Positions 52,485-64,000 of a DNA stretch of 64,000 nucleotides are shown one piece after another (within the stretch, counting starts at the first letter, position 1; each line of letters opens with the position of its first letter). The notes beneath the pieces are model-generated. The model did not search any database, had not been told where the DNA came from, and saw only the letters and a program-made list of their open reading frames with translations. The position numbers were made by a program, and so were the translations under genes. The stretch is from Bacteroidota bacterium (GTDB lineage Bacteria > Bacteroidota > Bacteroidia > Bacteroidales > TTA-H9), in the NCBI GenBank assembly GCA_003250395.1, contig QKGM01000033.1, positions 1 to 64,000 on the forward strand, read 5' to 3'.

Positions 52485-54359
52485 ATGAAGACTTCACTGG
52501 CGAAAGCATTTATAATACTTATTAAACAATTCCTCTGGTTCATCTTACTGTTTGCAATGGCACGCCTGGTTTTCATGGTGGTTTATTCCGGTATGATTAT
52601 CAGTACAGGTGCCGGACTGACAGAGGTGTTGTCTGCTTTTGTTTACGCGTTACACCTTGATGCAGCTACAGCCTGTTACCTGGTAATTATACCCTTCCTC
52701 TCTCTGGTTGTTTGGCTTCTCATCAGTGGAAATTGGATTCGTCATTTCCTCTTCTGGTACTCCTGTTTTATTAGTCTGGCTATTGCTTTAATGCTGGGTG
52801 GTGAACTTGGGCTGTACAGTGAATGGAAGACAAAGCTAAATTATAAAGCGCTGATGTATCTCCGCCACCCGTCTGAGGTGTTTAATTCGATCAGTACCTG
52901 GCAGTTCATTCTCTGGTTCGTGGTCATCGCCCTTTTTATGTTTCTTGTTGTGCAGGTATACCGCCGTTGGTTTGCTATTCGTATTCATGTTCTAAAACGC
53001 AGGTGGTGGTATATCCCAGTCTTTATTGTACTGGCAGCTCCCTGCATCGGCCTGGGGTTACGTGGTGGGATCCAGGAAATACCTATAAACCAGAGTGCCT
53101 CGTTTTATTCAACACATGGCGTGCTGAATGCTGCATCGGTAAACACTACGTTTAATCTTTATATCAGTATCTTTGAAAACAGGGCATTTCTCGATAAAAA
53201 CCCTTACGAGATTATGCCGCGACAAAAAGCTGAAGCTGCTGTAAAACGTATTTTTACACCTTTATGCGATTCCACGCAAACTATTCTTACAACCCGGCGA
53301 CCCAATGTCGTTTTGATTATTCTCGAAAGCTGGTCGGCCGATCTGATAGAATCATTAGGCGGTGATCCGGGTATTACTCCCGAATTTGCAAAACTTGAAA
53401 AGAAAGGGATCCTTTTTGGACAGGCGTATGCTGGCGGTTCACGTTCGGAACAGGGGATGGCTGCCCTGTTTAGTGGCTTTCCTCCGCATCCGTTCACTTC
53501 AATAACAGTCCAGCCCGATAAATATTCCAGGTTAGCCTCACTGCCTGCCGTGATGAATAAAGCTGATTATGCAACCTCCTACTATTTCGGGGGGCAGCTG
53601 ATTTATGGTAATATCAAGAGCTATATTATGTTTACCGGTTTTCATAAGATCGTAGAAATGGATGGTTTCGATGCATCTGTCCCTCGTGGTAAACTGGGTA
53701 TCCATGATCAATATACACTCGACCGGTTGCTTACCGACCTGGATAAGGAAAAACAACCGTTTTTCAGCTCTCTTTTTACACTGAGTACTCATTCGCCCTA
53801 TGATCAGCCAATGGAAGAGAAGCTGAACTGGGGCGGTAATGAACGTCATTATATCAATTCGGCAAACTATACCGATTGGTGTCTGGGGCGGTTCTTCAAT
53901 GAAGCTTCCTCGAAACCCTGGTACGCTAATACGTTGTTTATCCTGGTAGCCGATCATAGCCATAATTCCTATCGTAACTGGGATCCAAAAACTTTTGAAT
54001 ACCATCATATACCAATGCTGTGGATTGGCGATGTTATCAAACCTGAATGGCGTGGAAAACGATTTGATAAGCTGGTGAGCCAGACTGATATTGCAGCAAC
54101 GCTTCTTCATCAGCTACGGTTGCCCGATACAGCTTTTGTATGGAGTCGCGATGTTTTTAACAAGTGCTATGATGAAGCTGCTTACCACGCGATGGACGAT
54201 GGTGTACTTGGTTGGAAAAGGCCTGATGGCTATTTTATCGAGATGATGGCGTTTCGTAAAACTTTTGCTGAGGATTTACCGCCACAGCGTGCCGACAGTA
54301 TTCGTTCGGAAGGCTATGCTTTTCTTCAGGTCCTTTTTCAGCAGTATCTCGATTTTTAG
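52485..54359 (+). CDS. LtaS-like membrane sulfatase-fold phosphotransferase
   Basis: A 624-residue protein with five N-terminal helices (about 1-200) and a C-terminal alkaline phosphatase-superfamily domain outside the membrane. PNVVLIILESWSADL gives the first metal ligand, GGSRSEQGM the nucleophile region, FSSLFTLSTHSPYDQP a conserved segment and FILVADHSHN the second metal site. Lipoteichoic acid synthases and phosphoethanolamine transferases share this plan. The family nucleophile is usually Thr; here the equivalent appears to be Ser. A Gram-negative cell has no teichoic acid, so transfer of a phospho-alcohol to a membrane lipid or glycan is more likely. Confidence 0.82.
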   Translation: MKTSLAKAFIILIKQFLWFILLFAMARLVFMVVYSGMIISTGAGLTEVLSAFVYALHLDAATACYLVIIPFLSLVVWLLISGNWIRHFLFWYSCFISLAIALMLGGELGLYSEWKTKLNYKALMYLRHPSEVFNSISTWQFILWFVVIALFMFLVVQVYRRWFAIRIHVLKRRWWYIPVFIVLAAPCIGLGLRGGIQEIPINQSASFYSTHGVLNAASVNTTFNLYISIFENRAFLDKNPYEIMPRQKAEAAVKRIFTPLCDSTQTILTTRRPNVVLIILESWSADLIESLGGDPGITPEFAKLEKKGILFGQAYAGGSRSEQGMAALFSGFPPHPFTSITVQPDKYSRLASLPAVMNKADYATSYYFGGQLIYGNIKSYIMFTGFHKIVEMDGFDASVPRGKLGIHDQYTLDRLLTDLDKEKQPFFSSLFTLSTHSPYDQPMEEKLNWGGNERHYINSANYTDWCLGRFFNEASSKPWYANTLFILVADHSHNSYRNWDPKTFEYHHIPMLWIGDVIKPEWRGKRFDKLVSQTDIAATLLHQLRLPDTAFVWSRDVFNKCYDEAAYHAMDDGVLGWKRPDGYFIEMMAFRKTFAEDLPPQRADSIRSEGYAFLQVLFQQYLDF

Positions 54360-54713
54360 TTTCAATTACGTTTTAATTAATTGTCTATCATCCTTTTAGT
54401 CTGGTTGTAAGAATCAAAATAATGCATGATTAAACCAGCCTGCATTTCTCTTTTATTGGGCTGGGAAGCGGGGTGGAAGGACAGGTATCATGTTTTTACT
54501 TTCAGAAATTGATTCCGGTTTGGCGGAATGGAAGTGTTATCCCTAGCAACGGAACAGAGTACAGGGTTATGCTGAATCGCGAATTATTCGTCAACAAGGA
54601 TAGATCTCTATATCGGTTTCAATTGGTTATTTGTTTGAACAACGGGATAGTCAGAAAGAGCCCCCTGATCCGGATCAGGGGGCTCTGTGTATATATTTCT
54701 AACGAGTGATTTA
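54360..54713. other. Intergenic region of about 350 bases
   Basis: Between convergent genes. The 78-codon ORF at 54473 runs through the terminator palindrome and is not called. Apart from that palindrome nothing is seen. Confidence 0.45.
54657..54686. terminator. 30-bp perfect palindrome between convergent genes
   Basis: AGAGCCCCCTGATCC is followed directly by its reverse complement. As a hairpin it probably terminates pdxB on the minus strand, where TTCTGACT follows; it could also serve the + strand. Confidence 0.6.
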
Positions 54714-55847
54714 CTAAATTGATTTGATTTTGAAACCTAGTTTTTTCAACGTTGCACGTTGTGTCGAGTTAGAGTCACGTAGCCGGAAGAGGTAAGCAGG
54801 CCATTCACGTCGAACAGGATAATTGCTTCGAAAAGTCTCGAATTCTGAAGGGTCGTGCCGTAGCAGGAAATCATCGCGGCTAATATCATAACTTTGAAGA
54901 AAGGCATTAAAATAGACCTCATTATCGTTCAGTTCGTCGCAGTCGATGTAGCGGAGGGGTACTTCAGGTTCGGGAAGGTGTTTCGGGTACCATTTTGATT
55001 GCGCGTTCCGGTTAAAATGATCGCGCAAAGCATTTACAACAAAGGCTGTTCCGTTGGCTTTGCCATCGGTCGAATAACCGGCAATGTGGGGCGTTGCGAT
55101 GGTTACAAGCTGCATTAACTGGAGGTCAGGTTCCGGCTCATCCTCCCAGACATCTATCACGCTCATAATGTTTGGATGGGCTGTTAACCAGCTCTTCAAG
55201 GCAGAAGAATCGGCCACTTCACCACGGGAAGTATTGATAATCAATTGAACATTCCGGAAAGAATCGAGTAATTCCTTATTAATCATGTGGAATGTCGGGT
55301 ATTCACCATCTGTGTTAAGAGGAGTGTGAAAAGTAACGACATCAGCCGTAGCAGCTATTTCTTCTAGGCTGACGAATTTCTCATCGTCACCGGCCGCCTC
55401 ACGGGGAGGATCACACAGTAAAACTTCCATCCCGAGCCTGCGTCCCAGGTTGGCTACTCTGCTTCCTACGTTACCGGCTCCTACAACACCCAATGTAAGC
55501 CCGTCAGGGTCAAACCCTGTATGCTGGTGTAGCCATGCAATGGCTGAGGCAACATACTGAAGCACCGAATTGGCATTACATCCGGGCGCATTGGTCCATT
55601 TTATCCCATTCTCTTCACACCAGCGGGTGTCGATATGATCGAAACCTATGGTGGCAGAACCAATAAATTTAACGGGGCTGTTTTTGAGTAGATTTTCGTC
55701 GCATCGGGTCCGGGTTCTTACCAGGAGCGCATCAGCTCCGGCAACCGCCGGAGGTTCTATGTCTTTTGCATCCATAAAAGTGATTTCACCGAACGATTCG
55801 GCTTCACCGCTTAAAAATGGAATTTTACTATCAGCAACTATTTTCAT
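54714..55847 (-). CDS. pdxB: Erythronate-4-phosphate dehydrogenase
   Basis: PdxB oxidises 4-phosphoerythronate in the DXP-dependent route to pyridoxal phosphate. The NAD-binding motif is LGVVGAGNVGSRVANLGRRLG. Catalytic Arg, Glu and His positions of the 2-hydroxyacid dehydrogenases appear in NTSRGEV, VWEDEPEP and ATPHIAGYS. The C-terminal PdxB dimerisation domain is present, which separates it from SerA. I start at MKIVADSKIPF, giving 377 residues, the usual length; the extra ten codons upstream do not fit the family. Confidence 0.92.
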   Translation of the reverse strand: MKIVADSKIPFLSGEAESFGEITFMDAKDIEPPAVAGADALLVRTRTRCDENLLKNSPVKFIGSATIGFDHIDTRWCEENGIKWTNAPGCNANSVLQYVASAIAWLHQHTGFDPDGLTLGVVGAGNVGSRVANLGRRLGMEVLLCDPPREAAGDDEKFVSLEEIAATADVVTFHTPLNTDGEYPTFHMINKELLDSFRNVQLIINTSRGEVADSSALKSWLTAHPNIMSVIDVWEDEPEPDLQLMQLVTIATPHIAGYSTDGKANGTAFVVNALRDHFNRNAQSKWYPKHLPEPEVPLRYIDCDELNDNEVYFNAFLQSYDISRDDFLLRHDPSEFETFRSNYPVRREWPAYLFRLRDSNSTQRATLKKLGFKIKSI

Positions 55848-55917
55848 GGTGTTGATTTGAATTGCAAATTTCATCATTTTTTCATCAGCTCCCCATATTT
55901 CTGCAAAAAAATTGGCT

Positions 55918-55925
55918 TACCTTTG
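55918..55925 (+). promoter_or_regulatory. TACCTTTG promoter motif ahead of small ORF
   Basis: An exact TAnnTTTG match 54 bases before the small ORF at 55979; supports a + strand transcript here. Confidence 0.4.
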
Positions 55926-55978
55926 CCCGTTTTTTGGAAAGTAGGTTTCCATATAAACTGAAAACGATATATAAATAG

Positions 55979-56167
55979 TTGAAAAACAATCATAAAGAAC
56001 TCGTTCCACGAGATAAATCTTTCAGCCGCTCAGAATTGGAAATGAAAGGTTTTTGCTTTGCAGGCGAAGATATTCCGGGGTTATTTGTTTTTGAAATAGA
56101 GGGAGTACGGTTATATTTCCGTAAAACCGGCAGTGATCTTTACCAGATATTTTCGTTATCATCCTGA
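55979..56167 (+). CDS. Possible 62-residue small protein
   Basis: Not recognised. The frame has protein-like composition (FCFAGEDIPGLFVFEIEGV, RLYFRKTGSDLYQIFSL) and a promoter motif upstream. Its only early start is TTG, directly after an in-frame TAG; the first ATG would give about 41 residues. It could be a genuine small soluble protein or the tail of a decayed gene. Confidence 0.4.
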   Translation: MKNNHKELVPRDKSFSRSELEMKGFCFAGEDIPGLFVFEIEGVRLYFRKTGSDLYQIFSLSS

Positions 56168-57408
56168 TCGTAGAGATAAGTTTCTCTGAAGTTAATCTAA
56201 TTAGGCACTAGCAGTCTTTTTTAATACATCGTGTTACCTTTAGTGATTTATCACGGCTTACAATGTCGCCCTGGTACCTGAGAACTTCCTTCCTGATGCC
56301 ATACAGGGCAAACCTTCATTTTATAATCACCGTCCCGCGAAGCGAACTGCAGTATTTTACTGTTTTTAGTAGTGACGATTAAAAGTGTTTTAAAAATTAA
56401 CTTAATAAATATTTAATATTTATATATTTGTATTTATTGTTGATACTCAGTCGCCAATGGCTGTGGGATTTAATAGGTTCTGATACGACCATCAAGCTCC
56501 GGCTTGTTTTTGTTGAAGCCAGGGGGTATTTAACGTAAAGAACCTTTACCTGAAACCAATATATCTCTACCTGTATTCTACAATACTAAGGATGAGAACA
56601 GTTGCTACCTGTTGATAGTTTCCATTTTTTGGCTTGTTTTCCATATATTGGTCTTTGTTTTATGTGAATCTTAATCACTCTTTTAGGATTATTTTCACTA
56701 AAATCAAAGTTTATAAGTGATAATGAGTTACTTTTTGTGATTTTTTAATCAACTGAATTCGTGTTGTTTGCAGGCCTGTTTAACAGCTTGTTCCTATCAA
56801 AGTCACACCAAAGTTAGGACAAATTCGGGTTTTTACTATAGAAAGCCTATGTTTACTGTAATTATGGCATATTATATATATGTAAGAAAATTAACTATGT
56901 ATAATTTGTGGCACAATTTTGGTTATGTCCAATATTGTCAGGTTATGTAAATACAATGGAGGTATCAGGCTCTTTATTATGTTCCTGTCGGCCATAGCTT
57001 TTTAACAAACCGGGGATGATGATTCAGGTTCCATGAGGCTTTCGAAATCATGATAGCACCTTACACATCCTGGCGGAATGGAAAGTCGGCAATCTTTTTC
57101 TCTGTGAACACATTCCGGGACAGGTAAATGCAGATAATTCAGCAGTGTTATTCTTCCGCTTCCGGAAAGGAGAAAAGTGGAATAGAAGGTTGTAATTAAT
57201 TGTGCTGACTTTTAAGTTTATAGTTTGGGACATCATGAGGCTCAATTATTTTTTTTACAAAACTATTAAGTCGCGGGCGTTTGCTTGTATCTGAAGCTAT
57301 GTTGCTGATATAAAACCTGCCGGGGCGCGATATGTGATGTCTCTTATCCGGGTTAAAAGCTGAAAGTAAAATTTCAGCAGGTAGCATTTCCAGTATTATA
57401 GAAAATAA
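56168..57408. other. Gene-poor region of about 1.2 kb
   Basis: The short ORFs of 60-72 codons on both strands overlap each other and lack family features. The stretch 56396-56440 is very AT-rich and includes a TATATTTG motif at 56423-56430. No repeats, tRNA or clear hairpins were found, so it may hold an unseen RNA or decayed sequence. Confidence 0.4.
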
Positions 57409-57435
57409 AAACACCGGTATTAAATACCGGTGTTT
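57409..57435 (-). terminator. Terminator of tRNA-Gly
   Basis: AAACACCGGTAT and its exact complement around TAA, followed on the minus strand by TTTATTTTC, ten bases past the tRNA. Confidence 0.8.
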
Positions 57436-57445
57436 ATTGGTTTTG

Positions 57446-57518
57446 AGCGGGAAACGGGGCTCGAACCCGCGACCTAAAGCTTGGGAAGCTTTCGCTCTGC
57501 CAACTGAGCTATTCCCGC
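57446..57518 (-). tRNA. tRNA-Gly (CCC)
   Basis: A 73-base cloverleaf on the minus strand. The acceptor is GCGGGAA with TTCCCGC, and the anticodon arm is AAAGC-TTCCCAA-GCTTT with anticodon CCC reading GGG. The T-arm contains GTTCGAGCC. CCA is not encoded. Confidence 0.94.
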
Positions 57519-57533
57519 GAGGTTACTGTGCTG

Positions 57534-57541
57534 CAAAGATA
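57534..57541 (-). promoter_or_regulatory. -7 element of tRNA-Gly promoter
   Basis: TATCTTTG on the minus strand, 15 bases before the mature 5' end. Confidence 0.55.
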
Positions 57542-57627
57542 CTTTTTTTTCTTTTTCAATACCAAAAAATGGAGGGCTTGCTTTTTCTTCCTACTTTTAC
57601 CCTGAATTACCCAAATCACTTTGATAG

Positions 57628-58212
57628 ATGGATTTTGAACGCGCAAGCGCCTATATACTCGACAAATTGAGACATGGTCTCCCGACCAACCTGTTCTATC
57701 ACAACCTTGAGCATGTGATGGATGTCTACCAGGCAGTCATCAGGATTGGTGCTGCTGAAAAGCTTGACCAGTCAACACTTATTGCACTGAAAACAGCAGC
57801 ATTGATGCACGATTCAGGCATGCTCAGGACATATAAGGGGCATGAAGAAGCAGCCTGTTCGCTGGTGCATTTGTGGTTACCGCAGTTTGGATACACTGAA
57901 GAAGAGATGAAATACATTTGCCGGATGATTCTGACTACCCAGTTACCGCAAACTGCCAGTGAAATAGGAGAACGGATTCTATGCGATGCTGATCTCGATT
58001 ACCTTGGTCGTGATGATTTTTTCATGATTGCCCATCGGCTTCGTTTTGAATGGAATAACATGGGGATGAATGTTACATCGTTGAAAGACTGGTATCTGCT
58101 TCAGATCAGGTTTCTTGAGGACCACAAATATTATACATTTTCCAATCAACAGTTACGAGAGCCGGGCAAGCAGAAAAACCTGGAAATGGTTAGAGAGTTG
58201 TTCCGTAATTAG
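57628..58212 (+). CDS. HD-domain protein
   Basis: A 194-residue cytoplasmic protein of the HD phosphohydrolase superfamily. The metal ligands are in FYHNLEHVMDV and the HD doublet in ALMHDSGML, with a further acidic position in ILCDADLDYLG. Family members hydrolyse phosphates of nucleotides or cyclic nucleotides; the substrate here is unknown. It is followed closely by the tandem Usp gene, and the two may be co-transcribed. Confidence 0.82.
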   Translation: MDFERASAYILDKLRHGLPTNLFYHNLEHVMDVYQAVIRIGAAEKLDQSTLIALKTAALMHDSGMLRTYKGHEEAACSLVHLWLPQFGYTEEEMKYICRMILTTQLPQTASEIGERILCDADLDYLGRDDFFMIAHRLRFEWNNMGMNVTSLKDWYLLQIRFLEDHKYYTFSNQQLREPGKQKNLEMVRELFRN

Positions 58213-58272
58213 TTGGTTCGATATGTCTTAAATTTACGAAATCTTTTCACTAAAATATTTCAATTATCTTAT

Positions 58273-59142
58273 ATGGAAACTACTGCAATATCAGCCTACA
58301 AAAATTTGATTGTTGTCCCAACCGATTTTTCGGAAGTGTGTGCAAATGCAGCAGCCCATGCTGCCGGGATTGCCAGGAAAATAAATTTCTCAATTTGCCT
58401 GGTACACATTATCGATAGAAATACCCGTAATTGGTTAAAGAGTAACAGTCTGGATGAGATTGCCCTGGAAAGTAAATTAACTGCACTGGCCGGGCAATTA
58501 GTTAAAGACTATAATGTTACGGTTACTACCCATATCAGGGAAGGTGAAATTTTTACCGCGCTGGGTGAAGTATCTACCGAGATGGGTGCAAACATGATGG
58601 TAATGGCAACGCATGGCAAGAGCGGTTTTCAACGCTTAATGGGAAGCAATGCCCTCAGGGTGGTGACAGATTCGCCAGTACCTGTGCTGGTTGTGCAGAA
58701 AAGAGGTTTCAATGAAGGTTATCAGCGGATTGTTTTCCCTATATCGAACGACATGGAGGTAAGGCAGATGGTACGCCTGGCCATTAGTTTGCAGAAGCGC
58801 TTCAATGCTACACTGCTTTTAATTCAGGATTTTGAGGATGAGCCACGATTTAAAGCCCAGCTTGACGTTAAGACCCAGCAGATCATTGAAGAATTGCGAC
58901 GCTACGAGGTACAATACAAATTAACCCGCGCCGGAGAGGGTGATTTTGCTGCCAATGTGATTAGTTTTGCTGCTGTCGAAAGTGCTGATTTGATTCTGGT
59001 AATGAGCCTCGCGGATGGGGAGATGCCTGGTTTCTTCTTCAATACCTGGTCAGAGAAAATTATGTTTAACACGGCACAGATACCGGTACTCTGCCTTAAC
59101 CCGGTCGATTACGGAACTATTTATTACGAACTGTTATCGTAA
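58273..59142 (+). CDS. Tandem universal stress protein
   Basis: A 289-residue protein with two Usp domains (about residues 12-150 and 155-285). The first keeps the nucleotide-binding signature, seen as ATHGKSGFQRLMGSNALRV; the second lacks the glycines at that position (SLADGEMPGFFFNTWSEKI) and probably does not bind ATP. I start at the ATG giving METTAISAYKN, since the ORF-track start is a TTG 20 codons earlier that abuts the previous stop. The role in stress is inferred from the family. Confidence 0.88.
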   Translation: METTAISAYKNLIVVPTDFSEVCANAAAHAAGIARKINFSICLVHIIDRNTRNWLKSNSLDEIALESKLTALAGQLVKDYNVTVTTHIREGEIFTALGEVSTEMGANMMVMATHGKSGFQRLMGSNALRVVTDSPVPVLVVQKRGFNEGYQRIVFPISNDMEVRQMVRLAISLQKRFNATLLLIQDFEDEPRFKAQLDVKTQQIIEELRRYEVQYKLTRAGEGDFAANVISFAAVESADLILVMSLADGEMPGFFFNTWSEKIMFNTAQIPVLCLNPVDYGTIYYELLS

Positions 59143-59159
59143 AATCTATTTTGCTGTTG

Positions 59160-63243
<4,084 letters not shown>

Positions 63244-63393
63244 TCGGTATTTATTTAAGGGTGAAACATATAAAGTTGTCCGATTGAACAACCGCGGGTA
63301 CATCAACACACCAAAGGCAAAAACAATTGATTATCAGTCTGGGCAGGACTTAAGATCGTGCGTATAGCCGGGAGCATTGTACGATTACCGATG

Positions 63394-63401
63394 CAAAGAT
63401 A
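63394..63401 (-). promoter_or_regulatory. -7 element of cold-shock gene
   Basis: TATCTTTG on the minus strand, 150 bases ahead of the start; implies a long 5' leader. Confidence 0.5.
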
Positions 63402-63522
63402 CGAAAATTTTCTCATTCAGGGCTGAATTGTAGGAACATGGGCTTGCAGTAGTGTATTATTGTCAATCGTATATTGGCCTGTTTGTATTGAATTATAAAG
63501 AGTTGTTAACAGTAATAAAAAT

Positions 63523-63549
63523 AAAGGCAGAGCATATCGCTCTGCCTTT
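63523..63549 (-). terminator. pntB terminator
   Basis: AAAGGCAGAGC-ATATC-GCTCTGCCTTT, followed on the minus strand by TTTATTTTTATT, 21 bases past the pntB stop. Confidence 0.88.
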
Positions 63550-63570
63550 CGGATGGTTTAAAAATGGAAT

Positions 63571-64000
63571 TTATAAACTTTTAATTTCAGCCAATAATTT
63601 CTGAAGAGTTTCTTTTGCATCACCGAACAACATTCTTGTACGGTCGGCGAAGAATAAATTATTTTCTATTGCAGCGTATCCTTTACCCATGCCTCTTTTC
63701 ATCACGATCACGTTTTTAGCATCGCGGGCCTTTATGATTGGCATGCCATAGATCGGGCTGGAAGGATCATCCTCGGCAGCAGGATTTACCACATCGTTTG
63801 CTCCAATAACAATGAGTACGTCTGTGTTGGGTAAATCAGGATTGATATCGTCCATTTCGATTAACCTGTCATAAGGAACATCGGCTTCTGCCAGCAAGAC
63901 GTTCATGTGGCCAGGCATTCTGCCCGCGACAGGGTGGATTGCGTAACGTACCTCGACACCTTTATCTTCAAGTAATTTGTCAAGATCATGGCAAAGATGT
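63571..64000 (-). CDS. pntB: NAD(P) transhydrogenase subunit beta, C-terminal part (cut by window edge)
   Basis: Only the 3' end is in the window; the frame stays open to position 64000, well beyond the ORF-track start. The visible 142 residues belong to the NADP-binding domain III: AGRMPGHMNVLLAEADVPYD, VIGANDVVNPAAEDDP, MKRGMGKGYAAIENNLFF. PntAB couples hydride transfer from NADH to NADP with proton movement across the inner membrane. Subunit alpha genes would lie to the right. Confidence 0.9.
   Translation of the reverse strand, partial: HLCHDLDKLLEDKGVEVRYAIHPVAGRMPGHMNVLLAEADVPYDRLIEMDDINPDLPNTDVLIVIGANDVVNPAAEDDPSSPIYGMPIIKARDAKNVIVMKRGMGKGYAAIENNLFFADRTRMLFGDAKETLQKLLAEIKSL

Larger units (their letters stand above)
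63244..63570. other. Intergenic region of about 330 bases
   Basis: Holds the cold-shock gene leader and promoter at its left and middle part and the pntB terminator at its right. No other gene. Confidence 0.5.

Noticed and set aside
54473-54709. 78-codon ORF between the LtaS-like gene and pdxB.
   Set aside because: It reads through the 30-bp terminator palindrome and has no recognisable features.
57437-57670. 77-codon ORF on the + strand.
   Set aside because: It lies across the tRNA-Gly gene and its promoter on the opposite strand.

Overview
The window looks like chromosomal DNA of a Bacteroidota bacterium, most likely in or near the Bacteroidales. The signs are a type IX secretion sorting domain on an exported protein, a neopullulanase resembling SusA, a long-form urocanate hydratase, starts with little or no Shine-Dalgarno sequence, and many copies of the Bacteroidota -7 promoter motif TAnnTTTG (TATCTTTG, TACCTTTG, TATTTTTG) ahead of genes and of all three tRNAs. 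No CRISPR array, prophage, insertion sequence or rRNA operon is visible. The intergenic regions carry most of the unusual structure.

Layout. 1-3.1 kb (+): a small metal-binding HMA protein, a lipoprotein type I pullulanase and a LysE-type exporter. 3.2-10.8 kb (-): a five-gene maltodextrin operon read MFS transporter, malQ, lipoprotein alpha-amylase, neopullulanase, second MFS transporter. A perfect palindromic operator lies just downstream of its predicted promoter, and there is no SusC/SusD pair. 10.8-12 kb is a non-coding gap with an 11-bp phased repeat array. 12-24 kb: a B12-binding radical SAM protein, an AhpD-like protein facing yaaA, a type IX-sorted polysaccharide deacetylase, hutU, an ECF sigma factor, a glycosyltransferase, tRNA-Arg and an orphan PP-loop amidotransferase-like gene.

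24-33 kb: fabF and a TetR regulator that appear to share an operator motif, DinB and DUF3795 proteins, an outer-membrane protein plus ammonium transporter pair next to a NarL-type two-component system, then a gene-free stretch with a second 11-bp phased array and tRNA-Thr. 33-40 kb: an etfB-etfA-acyl-CoA dehydrogenase operon, an unknown protein and clpC. 40-46.5 kb: gyrA and a TPR protein that share an 18-bp promoter-proximal sequence, a histidine kinase with a cyclic-nucleotide-binding domain and a DMT transporter.

46.6-64 kb is mostly housekeeping: an AmmeMemoRadiSam-type radical SAM enzyme, a histidine kinase overlapping hemW, a pRiA4b ORF-3-like acidic protein, miaA, an LtaS-like membrane sulfatase-fold protein, pdxB, a gene-poor 1.2 kb, tRNA-Gly, an HD protein, a tandem Usp protein, a GT22-like mannosyltransferase, ligA, an extended cold-shock protein and the 3' end of pntB cut by the window edge.

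I found no obvious new multi-gene defence or biosynthetic system. The best candidates for undescribed biology are the two CG-phased 11-bp arrays, the dispersed bipartite repeat, the paired TetR/fabF operators and the inverted repeat overlapping the gyrA promoter. Gene starts were moved from the ORF track where a longer ORF would begin at a TTG or GTG inside a promoter motif or would displace a signal peptide.
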